Positions 1 through 5,574 of a stretch of 38,618 bases of DNA are shown here, one piece after another. The DNA lies in assembly GCF_011058165.1 (NCBI RefSeq), contig NZ_JAALEG010000062.1, forward strand, positions 1-38,618. The letters run 5' to 3'. The position numbers and the translations under genes are program-made. Source of the stretch: Rhodococcus aetherivorans (GTDB taxonomy: Bacteria; Actinomycetota; Actinomycetes; Mycobacteriales; Mycobacteriaceae). The stretch's first letter is position 1. Each line of letters opens with the position of its first letter. The notes below the pieces were generated by a model. It worked only from the letters and a program-made list of their open reading frames with translations. It did not search any database and was not told the origin of the DNA.

Positions 1-198
1 TGCTCTTTCGTCGAGTCGAGTTGGTAGCTCTCTCGAAGAATCACGCGGTGACCGTCTTTCGTTCGGTTACGACACGCCGGTCATCGGGATCCGATCCGGC
101 TCGTACACCATCCTGATGGACGCAACCACTCGAATGACGAAACTCCTGCACCCGCGTACCGGTTCGTCTCACAGCAGAGCAGGCCCGGAGACGTCACC
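1..198. other. No gene seen
   Basis: This left edge lies beyond the stop codon of the first minus-strand gene. Open frames here are short, lack a ribosome binding site and overlap each other on both strands. I see no tRNA, repeat or clear hairpin. A partial gene entering from outside the window cannot be excluded. Confidence 0.4.
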
Positions 199-567
199 TC
201 ACAAGTCTCGACAGACGTCAGATAACGCCGCGAGAGCGCGCAAAGCTGCGGGCAGTCGTCCGAGAGCGCGCTGTTCGTCCTCATCAAGCGTCTCGAGGAG
301 CTCAGGAGAAGCCACGACCGTCTCCAGAAGCGAGACGGCGAGATCGACAGCGATGGAAGCGTCCATCGCGAATGCCGGCACTGGCTCGTCGCCCGAAGAT
401 GTGTGCAGTTCGAGTTGGACTTGGTGTGCATCTTCGGTCAGGTCGAGATCGGGAGTGTTCCACGCAATGGAAGCGAGTCCGTACCGTTCAACGTGCTGCT
501 CGGGCAGGACATCAGACAGATAGCGTGCTGGCCGTCGACGGTAGGTGCGTAGCCGCTTGTTAGACAT
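199..567 (-). CDS. Hypothetical protein, 122 aa
   Basis: I do not recognise this family. The chosen ATG at 567 is preceded by a good ribosome binding site (AAGGAG about 5 bases upstream); a longer open frame to 618 lacks one. The N-terminus is basic (MSNKRLRTYRRRPARY), the middle is acidic, and the C-terminal 60 residues look helical with regular leucine and alanine spacing. There is no signal peptide or membrane segment. It lies downstream of the AlpA-like gene on the same strand with about 80 bases between them, so the two may be co-transcribed away from the integrase operon. A small regulator or adaptor in the lysogeny module is possible but unproven. Confidence 0.55.
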   Translation of the reverse strand: MSNKRLRTYRRRPARYLSDVLPEQHVERYGLASIAWNTPDLDLTEDAHQVQLELHTSSGDEPVPAFAMDASIAVDLAVSLLETVVASPELLETLDEDEQRALGRLPAALRALAALSDVCRDL

Positions 568-650
568 CGAAACTCCTTCAGAGTGAGGATCGCGTTCTGT
601 ACGTGCGCCGACTCCCACTGCTATGGGTTCGGAACTGAAGTTCGGGACAG

Positions 651-884
651 TCAGTCGCGTAAGGAACCGCTACGTTGATCCGATCTCGTGCAAGCTCGCT
701 TCTCACACCAAGACTCGATGTCGGACCAGCGGTAGCGAATCTGTCGTCCGGTCACTCGGATGAACTGGGGACCTGCACCGAGATATCGAAGCTGAGCGCT
801 CTGCTGCTTCGAGATGCCAGCAAACGCGCAGAAGTCGGCGTCGGTCGCGAGGGGGCGCATGTCCTCCATGCCATACTCCATCAT
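651..884 (-). CDS. AlpA/excisionase-like HTH protein
   Basis: Small MerR/AlpA-type winged-helix protein of about 77 aa, the type that acts as recombination directionality factor or as regulator of integrase in actinobacterial integrative elements. What is seen: the segment PLATDADFCAFAGISKQQSAQL is a typical N-terminal HTH, followed by R-Y-L-G-x-G-P-x-F and R-Y-R-W-S-D-I-E-S-W, the wing and final helix usual for excisionase-family proteins. The frame extends to a GTG at 917, but ATG-ATG at 884/881 sits directly after one arm of the inverted repeat at 885-951 and is preferred. It is divergent from the XRE-integrase operon. Whether it acts as Xis or only as a transcription factor cannot be told from sequence. 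Confidence 0.7.
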   Translation of the reverse strand: MMEYGMEDMRPLATDADFCAFAGISKQQSAQLRYLGAGPQFIRVTGRQIRYRWSDIESWCEKRACTRSDQRSGSLRD

Positions 885-957
885 TTTGACGTCTTTCAGC
901 TCATAATCGAGCGACACGCTCCATAATTGACCACAAAAGCTAAGACGTCAATATGAT
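885..957. promoter_or_regulatory. Divergent operator/promoter of the lysogeny module
   Basis: A near-perfect inverted repeat has arms TTGACGTCTT (886-895) and AAGACGTCAA (942-951); the match extends on the inner sides to CAGCT and AGCT. The right arm falls in the spacer of a plausible sigma70 promoter on the plus strand (TTGACC 927-932, TATGAT 952-957, 19-base spacer). The left arm abuts the start of the minus-strand HTH gene. One dimeric repressor could therefore control both directions. The XRE protein or the AlpA-like protein is the likely ligand, by inference only. Confidence 0.55.
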
Positions 958-995
958 TGCTTGAAGACTCTATTTTGATATGTCAGACTCAAGCC

Positions 996-1499
996 ATGCC
1001 CCCCAAGCAACGGATCGTTCCCGGTCCGGTCGGCACCACGGTTGCCTCGAACATCGAACGCTTTCGTAAAGCTCAAGGTCTCTCCTACGTCGAGGTCAGT
1101 CGACGGATGAAGCAACTGGGTCGCCCGATCGCAGCTCTAGGACTTACCCGCATACGCGACCTGCAACGGCGTGTCGACGTCGACGACCTGGTCGCCCTCG
1201 CCCAGGCCTTGGGAGTGAGTCCCGCCGATCTCTTACGTCCAGCGTCGGAAAGCTCCCATGAGCACCCCAAACTGGTTTCTTTAGCCGATGACGTTCAGCA
1301 GACGCTTAAGTGGCTCAATGCTCCCGAATCCGACAGGGGCGAACCGCCGCCGTTTCCCCCCAACGCACACATCGGCCCGTTACGACTGTCGCTTCGCGTC
1401 CGAGAAGGCGGTCCACCCGTCGAAATCGACCTCGTCCCCCTGCTCAAGGCCTACGACGACATGCACCCTGAGGAAGGTGACATCAATGGCGACAGTTGA
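996..1499 (+). CDS. XRE-family transcriptional regulator (putative repressor)
   Basis: Helix-turn-helix regulator of about 167 aa. Residues about 12-75 form a Cro/C1-type HTH: NIERFRKAQGLSYVEVSRRM, then later DLVALAQALGVSPADLL, the usual end of the fold. The rest is a proline-rich linker and a C-terminal region (GPLRLSLRVREGG...) resembling tails of repressors that precede integrases in actinobacterial elements. I chose ATG 996. A TTG at 957 is in frame but falls on the predicted -10 box. No clear ribosome binding site precedes 996, so the message may be leaderless or poorly translated. It overlaps the integrase start by 14 bases, indicating a repressor-integrase operon. Confidence 0.75.
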   Translation: MPPKQRIVPGPVGTTVASNIERFRKAQGLSYVEVSRRMKQLGRPIAALGLTRIRDLQRRVDVDDLVALAQALGVSPADLLRPASESSHEHPKLVSLADDVQQTLKWLNAPESDRGEPPPFPPNAHIGPLRLSLRVREGGPPVEIDLVPLLKAYDDMHPEEGDINGDS

Positions 1500-2733
1500 G
1501 CCGTATACGACGAAGTCCGGGAAGCGATACCGCGTCCGTTACCGAACGCCGGATCATCGACAGACCGACAGACGGGGTTTCCGCACGAAGCGCGACGCGA
1601 TGGCCTTCGCTTCCTCGGTCGAAGTGTCGAAGATGAAAGGCGAATACGTCGCACCCGCTGATGCTAGGACGACCATCGGCGAACTCGGGGACGCCTGGCT
1701 TTCTCGCCAAACCCATCTCAAACCGTCCTCTTACCGGCCGGTCGAGGCGGCATGGCGTCTGCGAGTAGGTCCTCGATGGGGCGGGGTTCGCTTGGGGGAC
1801 GTGCGCACCACCGCCGTGCAGACGTGGGTTTCCGAGCTCGGCACCGGCTGCGACGGAAAGCCCGTGGGAGCAACTGTCGTGATCCGGACGTATCAGGTGT
1901 TGGCAGCAATACTTGACGACGCTGTCCGCGACCGTCTGATCGCTTCGAATCCGGCGCGAGGAATCAAACTTCCGCGCAAGCCGAAAAAGCGACCTGTGTA
2001 TCTCACCCATGATCAGGTGGGCCGTCTGGCGCAGGCCGCGGGACCCTACGAGCCGCTGGTACTTATGCTCGCCTACACCGGTCTCCGGTGGGGAGAAGCA
2101 ACCGGTATGCGGGTGCGCGATCTCAATCTCTTGAAGCGCCGTGCGACCGTCGATGAGAATGCCGTGGAAGTGGGCAGCGACATCATCGTGGGCACCCCGA
2201 AGGGACACAAACGCCGCACCGTGCCCCTACCTGCCTTCCTGGTACACGACCTCGCCCGTCAGTGCGAGAACAAGGGACCGAGTGATCTGGTGTTTTCGGA
2301 CGAGAGCGGCAATCACCTTCGCCGCCCCCACACGAAGTCCGGCTGGTTCGACAAGGCCGTCGCCGCCGCCGACGTTCCTCGCGTCACGCCCCACGACCTC
2401 CGGCATACAGCGGCAAGTCTGGCCGTGTCGGCCGGCGTGAACGTCAAGGCTCTTCAGCGGATGCTCGGACACGCGAGCGCGGCGATGACGCTCGACGTCT
2501 ACGCCGATCTCTTCGACGAAGACTTGGAATCGGTGGCTAACGCTCTGTCGGACGCCCGAGCAGAAGCGAGTGTGGGCAAAATGTGGGCAGCGAGTGCACC
2601 AACTGACGAGCAGGAAAGCCTCGAACAGGGCTTTCTCCGCCGGTTACATGGTGGGCGCGGAGGGTTTCGAACCCCCGACCGCTGGTGTGTAAAACCAGCT
2701 CACGACCTCTGTTGCGATTTTGCGAGCCGCTGA
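1486..2733 (+). CDS. int: Tyrosine recombinase/integrase
   Basis: Site-specific recombinase of the phage integrase family (415 aa). It has an N-terminal arm-binding domain (AP2-like, residues 1-60), a SAM-like core-binding domain (about 65-165) and a catalytic domain. Catalytic residues are visible: Arg201 in TGLRWGE, His303 and Arg306 in PHDLRHT, His329 in LGHAS and nucleophile Tyr339 in LDVYADL. The start ATG at 1486 follows GAGGAAGG and overlaps the XRE gene. The last roughly 27 residues, including GGRGGFRTP, are encoded by the tRNA-Val fragment and the DNA after it, so the C-terminal tail depends on what lies beyond the att core. In an integrated prophage this tail would change. Confidence 0.93.
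   Translation: MATVEPYTTKSGKRYRVRYRTPDHRQTDRRGFRTKRDAMAFASSVEVSKMKGEYVAPADARTTIGELGDAWLSRQTHLKPSSYRPVEAAWRLRVGPRWGGVRLGDVRTTAVQTWVSELGTGCDGKPVGATVVIRTYQVLAAILDDAVRDRLIASNPARGIKLPRKPKKRPVYLTHDQVGRLAQAAGPYEPLVLMLAYTGLRWGEATGMRVRDLNLLKRRATVDENAVEVGSDIIVGTPKGHKRRTVPLPAFLVHDLARQCENKGPSDLVFSDESGNHLRRPHTKSGWFDKAVAAADVPRVTPHDLRHTAASLAVSAGVNVKALQRMLGHASAAMTLDVYADLFDEDLESVANALSDARAEASVGKMWAASAPTDEQESLEQGFLRRLHGGRGGFRTPDRWCVKPAHDLCCDFASR
2649..2698 (-). other. att core: 3' half of a tRNA-Val(UAC) gene
   Basis: Read on the minus strand, these 50 bases form the anticodon arm (stem CTGGT/ACCAG, loop TTTACAC, anticodon TAC), variable loop, T arm containing GGTTCGAAACC, the 3' acceptor strand CGCGCCC, and an encoded ACCA end. 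The 5' half (acceptor 5' strand and D arm) is absent to the right. Many actinobacterial integrases recombine in tRNA 3' halves, and this lies in the end of int, so it is called as the attachment core. With int on the left, a host junction should show the completed tRNA to the right. Its absence points to attP or to a junction between tandem elements. Confidence 0.85.
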
Positions 2734-2821
2734 CCTGCACGAAATCGCAACAGAAGTCGTTGCGTTCGCGAAGTGTCACGCGACATGTGACAAGTGTGTG
2801 ACAAGGCAGGGGGTATCCCCC
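2709..2821. repeat. Arm-type repeats beside the att core
   Basis: Several short repeats cluster here. There is a perfect 12-base inverted repeat, CTGTTGCGATTT (2709-2720) with AAATCGCAACAG (2742-2753). TGTGACAAG is directly repeated at 2786-2794 and 2797-2805 with an 11-base period. An inverted TGTCAC lies at 2774-2779, and the palindrome GGGGGTATCCCCC at 2809-2821. About one helical turn between direct repeats next to a core site is what integrase arm-binding sites or Xis sites look like. The 12-base repeat may also form a hairpin ending int transcription, though it has no T-run. Confidence 0.5.
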
Positions 2822-2911
2822 ATGCCCCGCGACACCGGCTACAAGCGGACGATGTTCGCGGGGCGGCGGCGGTTCGACCCCGACCTGGTGCGGATCGAGT
2901 GGCGGGCGTAA
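2822..2911 (+). CDS. Possible very small basic protein, 29 aa
   Basis: A 30-codon frame beginning ATG CCC CGC, with AGGGGG about 8 bases upstream. Every third position is G or C, as expected for a real gene in a high-GC actinobacterium. The peptide is basic and ends FDPDLVRIEWRA. I do not recognise it. It could be the C-terminal remnant of a larger gene cut by recombination at the adjacent att site rather than a functional gene. Confidence 0.3.
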   Translation: MPRDTGYKRTMFAGRRRFDPDLVRIEWRA

Positions 2912-2914
2912 TCC

Positions 2915-3922
2915 TCACGTCGGTCCTGGATCGCCGAACATGCGGTTGGGGCTGAGGAAGGTTTCCATACTTTGCTTCGTACGCTCGGCCGTGAGTATTG
3001 CTACCTCACGCTTCAATCTCTCTACGTCATTCTTCAGTGACTCCACCTCTGAATCATCGCCGTATAGAGATGCGCGCTTCAATTCCACATCGGGGATTTT
3101 GAATGCGTGGTCCTCATTGTTTGCTTCCTCTGCAAACTGCGCGACAGTTTCGTACCCCCAGTACTTTATAAACAGAGCTTCGACCACCAGGTCAACGACA
3201 ATGTTTGCCTCCACATCTTCAAATGCGGTATCCATTTCGGCATCACTAGCTCCAATCGGCAGCCCATCAATGATGGATCGCAGCCGTTCTTCAGGAATAG
3301 CGGCAGCAATCGACGCGCTAAACACTTTCTCGATATTACTTGTAGAAAACATGTCGCCTCCGTCTACCCGAAGTACGCGCCCTAATATCCTAGTTAGTAC
3401 GGATACTCTCCTGGCCACGGCAATAGCAATCACTTCGATCGCGTCCAGTCGCTTCTTCAATTCATCAACGTCATCGAACTTTCGCACGACTCCGTCTATC
3501 CGGCCAATCAAGTCCACCATGTCCACGCCGGCAGATAGGTCGGGTCGTAGCTGGCGGGTGATGTCGATCTGCCGCGCAAGCATCTCCGCGCCTTCATCCT
3601 CATGGCGCATTAGCATCCGCAACTTGACGTCCGACCGTTCCAGCAGGTCGTAGCGCCGCTCCGTCAGCTTGCCCTCGACTACGTTGCCGATACCGAGGGC
3701 GTTTCTAATGGCAACTGCGTATTGGTTGTCCAGCATCGACGTGGCCGCGATACGGATGAGGTCGAGCGCCTCCTCTGGTGTGTCCACTCCAAACACGCGT
3801 ACCTCGTCACCAAGAGCTTGAAGCTTCTCCAGCGTCAGCCCTTCACCTTGTCGCAGCTCTCTAAAGTGTGCAGCCCGACGTTCGATGACGTCGTCTTCTA
3901 CCGGCTGATCAGGCATTTCCAT
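2915..3922 (-). CDS. Unknown helical protein with C-terminal coiled coil, 335 aa
   Basis: No family recognised. ATG 3922 is chosen because GAGAGG lies 3 bases upstream; the longer frame to 3985 has none. The protein looks almost wholly alpha-helical. A central segment (residues about 150-190) is hydrophobic and rich in isoleucine and valine but not clearly membrane-spanning. Residues about 290-325 (SLKNDVERLKREVAILTAER) form a heptad coiled coil. The gene sits between the att region and the plus-strand ATPase operon and points toward the att site, a common place for cargo genes. Its base composition is less GC-rich than the integrase module, which hints at separate acquisition. Confidence 0.65.
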   Translation of the reverse strand: MEMPDQPVEDDVIERRAAHFRELRQGEGLTLEKLQALGDEVRVFGVDTPEEALDLIRIAATSMLDNQYAVAIRNALGIGNVVEGKLTERRYDLLERSDVKLRMLMRHEDEGAEMLARQIDITRQLRPDLSAGVDMVDLIGRIDGVVRKFDDVDELKKRLDAIEVIAIAVARRVSVLTRILGRVLRVDGGDMFSTSNIEKVFSASIAAAIPEERLRSIIDGLPIGASDAEMDTAFEDVEANIVVDLVVEALFIKYWGYETVAQFAEEANNEDHAFKIPDVELKRASLYGDDSEVESLKNDVERLKREVAILTAERTKQSMETFLSPNRMFGDPGPT

Positions 3923-4250
3923 GATCCTCTCCACTTGTAACGCACGTAGGGGTTGCAGTTGACATCCTGCTACATGTACTGTCATGTCAGGTCACGGACG
4001 GGACTGGAGTACAAGTCCGATCGTACGCCACCACCCCACCCGGATACGGCACCACGGACATTCGGCTCACCTGAGTCGGGTGGATGGACATTGACAAACG
4101 AAAACGTCCCACCTCGGTCTTCACAGATGACCTATCGAAGGGCGGTCGCGCGCCACGCATGGCAGCCGACCAAATTCGGGAGCGAACTCACAGCGTAGAG
4201 CCACCCACAGCTACCAGCCAGATAGCTGTCCAACCACTAAGGAGTACAAA
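3923..4250. promoter_or_regulatory. 328-base divergent intergenic region
   Basis: It holds no convincing gene: the one open frame (3953-4198) lacks a ribosome binding site and has no coding-like composition. Visible elements are an inverted repeat TGACAT (3960-3965)/ATGTCA (3984-3989) near the minus-strand gene, and a 7-base hairpin ACAGCTA (4207-4213)/TAGCTGT (4223-4229) just before the ribosome binding site of the plus-strand operon. Promoters for both directions probably lie here, but I cannot place a -35/-10 pair with confidence. Confidence 0.4.
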
Positions 4251-4610
4251 GTGAGCTCAAGCAACGATCGGTCAATCTCACGGTGGTCAGACTCGAGCTT
4301 CGAGTCATCGAGCAGTGGCGGACTCTCACGGTGGTCATCTGCCAGCCGCGAGATCGCGCAGCACGAACGCCGCAACATAGTGGCTGTCAATAAGGCAATC
4401 AGCGACGCTCAGCGGCGGCACTTGCTGCTGAAACTGCGCGAAGCAGAAGCCATGGGGATCATCAGCAGCGCAGCCAGAGTGATGCGCGAGATTGACTATC
4501 AGGCCGGCAATGACGACGGCATGCACGAGGTGCTTCGAAGGTTCGGCCTGTTGTTCATGAGCATCGAAGGTGAGAACTACGACCGCGCGCACAACCCGAT
4601 GTGGAGGTGA
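4251..4610 (+). CDS. Serine-rich small protein, first gene of ATPase operon
   Basis: 119 aa. The GTG start is preceded by AAGGAG at 6-base spacing. The N-terminal 35 residues are serine-rich, with an internal duplication: TCTCACGGTGGTCA occurs at 4276-4289 and 4324-4337, giving SRWS twice. The rest is helical and charged (residues about 38-100), without membrane segment or known motif. It begins a tightly packed plus-strand operon that leads to the VirD4/HerA-like ATPase; the next start lies 5 bases after its stop. Function unknown; a cytoplasmic partner of the membrane proteins that follow is an inference from context. Confidence 0.7.
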   Translation: MSSSNDRSISRWSDSSFESSSSGGLSRWSSASREIAQHERRNIVAVNKAISDAQRRHLLLKLREAEAMGIISSAARVMREIDYQAGNDDGMHEVLRRFGLLFMSIEGENYDRAHNPMWR

Positions 4611-4615
4611 CTGTA

Positions 4616-4900
4616 ATGGTACCGATACTAGCCAGTTTCACCGCCGGTTGGGTGGTCAGTCTGATCCTTGCCTACTTCATCGCGCACGGAGAGTACGACA
4701 GACTCAATTCCGAGGTCATGCAGCTGAAAAGCGATGTAGCCCAAGAGCGTAGGTGGAAAGAACATGACCGCGCGTTGGCCGAGGACTACAAGCTGAAGTT
4801 CGAGAGCTGCCAGCGTCGGGTCAACACGCTTGAGCATGAGATCGAGACCATCGAGCACATACGCAATGTGGCCGATCAGATGCGGTGGAGAGCGCTGTGA
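4616..4900 (+). CDS. Small membrane protein with coiled coil
   Basis: 94 aa. ATG 4616 follows GGAGGT at good spacing; an upstream in-frame GTG at 4601 overlaps the previous gene and is less likely. Residues about 3-22 (ILASFTAGWVVSLILAYFI) are one N-terminal membrane helix. The remaining 70 residues form a charged, probably coiled-coil tail (LNSEVMQLKSDVAQERRWKE and following). This single-pass anchor with a long helix resembles small inner-membrane scaffold proteins, spanins or secretion accessory proteins. Its stop overlaps the next gene's GTG start, so the genes are translationally coupled. Confidence 0.7.
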   Translation: MVPILASFTAGWVVSLILAYFIAHGEYDRLNSEVMQLKSDVAQERRWKEHDRALAEDYKLKFESCQRRVNTLEHEIETIEHIRNVADQMRWRAL

Positions 4901-5067
4901 CCGAGAAGCGCGAACTGACACCACGCGAACGCATGGCGTACCAGCTCGGCTTCGACAACCGACTGGCATATCCGGTCCGGCACCGCCAAGGTGTCCGGCG
5001 CACCGTACGGGTGACGGAGGACGAAGTCACCGTCATCGAGGAAATCGTCATCGAAGAGCAGTGGTAG
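4897..5067 (+). CDS. Small acidic/basic hypothetical protein, 56 aa
   Basis: GTG 4897 overlaps the stop of the preceding gene (GTGA), and GGAGAG lies just upstream; an in-frame GTG at 4885 is an alternative. The first half (KRELTPRERMAYQLGFDNRL) looks helical. The end is a strongly acidic beta-like stretch rich in Val, Ile and Glu (VTEDEVTVIEEIVIEEQW). No family recognised. Tight coupling on both sides suggests it works with its operon partners. Confidence 0.6.
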   Translation: MTEKRELTPRERMAYQLGFDNRLAYPVRHRQGVRRTVRVTEDEVTVIEEIVIEEQW

Positions 5068-5075
5068 GAGGGGTC

Positions 5076-5288
5076 ATGGAGGGTCTGGTCATCTTCACGA
5101 TCGTCGTGTTGGCGATCGGGTGGTCGGTGTACAAGATCGACCGTTGGCTTAAGCCGCGGCAGCAGAAGTGGGCGCGAGAACGGGAGATTCGCGAGGCAGA
5201 GTTCCTGATACGACAGGGCGAAAGGGACGCCGACATCATGCGCGAAGCATGGAAGCGGCGGCACGGCGACGGAGGCGCCCGTGAATAA
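5076..5288 (+). CDS. Single-pass small membrane protein, 70 aa
   Basis: ATG 5076 is preceded by AGGAGGGG. Residues about 4-20 (LVIFTIVVLAIGWSVYKI) are an N-terminal membrane helix followed by a highly charged helix (KPRQQKWAREREIREAEFL). It is the second protein in this operon with an N-terminal anchor and cytoplasmic helix. Its last 8 bases overlap the GTG start of the next gene. No family recognised. Confidence 0.65.
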   Translation: MEGLVIFTIVVLAIGWSVYKIDRWLKPRQQKWAREREIREAEFLIRQGERDADIMREAWKRRHGDGGARE

Positions 5289-5445
5289 GACGATCCGCTT
5301 CGGCTGGATGCTCATCGGACTCGCGATCGGCCTGACGGTAGTGCTCCCCTTCCTGATCGAAGCGTTCCTCAAGATCGCTGCCCTGATCGTCCTGGTGTTC
5401 ATCGGGATGGTGGTCTACCGGATCATCAAGCACCACTTCCCGTAA
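5281..5445 (+). CDS. Two-helix membrane miniprotein, 54 aa
   Basis: A short frame starting GTG AAT AAG, with GGAGG about 6 bases upstream and an 8-base overlap with the previous gene. The peptide is almost entirely two hydrophobic helices (about 8-25, LIGLAIGLTVVLPFL, and 31-48, IAALIVLVFIGMVVY), with a basic end KHHFP. It is the last small membrane gene before the ATPase, separated from it by a palindrome and a hairpin. Small two-helix proteins can be holins or subunits of membrane complexes; context favours a complex with the ATPase. Confidence 0.65.
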   Translation: MNKTIRFGWMLIGLAIGLTVVLPFLIEAFLKIAALIVLVFIGMVVYRIIKHHFP

Positions 5446-5466
5446 ACACTTAGGACAAGTGGCAAA

Positions 5467-5483
5467 TTCGTCACAGTGACGAA
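5467..5483. promoter_or_regulatory. Perfect palindrome before the ATPase gene
   Basis: TTCGTCACAGTGACGAA has two 8-base arms around one central base. A symmetric site of this size 90 bases upstream of the ATPase start looks like a dimeric repressor operator. The cognate protein is not known. Confidence 0.45.
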
Positions 5484-5499
5484 ACCGGGTCAGTATGCA

Positions 5500-5542
5500 A
5501 AGCTGGTGGCAGATGGTTACGACGTTCATTTGCCACCAGCTT
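5500..5542 (+). terminator. Hairpin in the ATPase leader (attenuator or terminator)
   Basis: A 12-base perfect stem AAGCTGGTGGCA (5500-5511)/TGCCACCAGCTT (5531-5542) with a 19-base loop, followed by TCTTACTC. It lies between the small membrane genes and the ATPase gene, so it may lower ATPase expression relative to the upstream genes. The T-run is weak and read-through is likely. Confidence 0.45.
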
Positions 5543-5574
5543 TCTTACTCTCACATCCAGGCAGAGGTGGCTTC

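Noticed and set aside
2649..2698. Complete functional tRNA gene
   Set aside because: Only the anticodon arm to the 3' end is present; the D arm and 5' acceptor strand are missing.
3953..4198. 81-aa plus-strand frame in the intergenic region
   Set aside because: No ribosome binding site, low-complexity composition and no coupling to neighbours.
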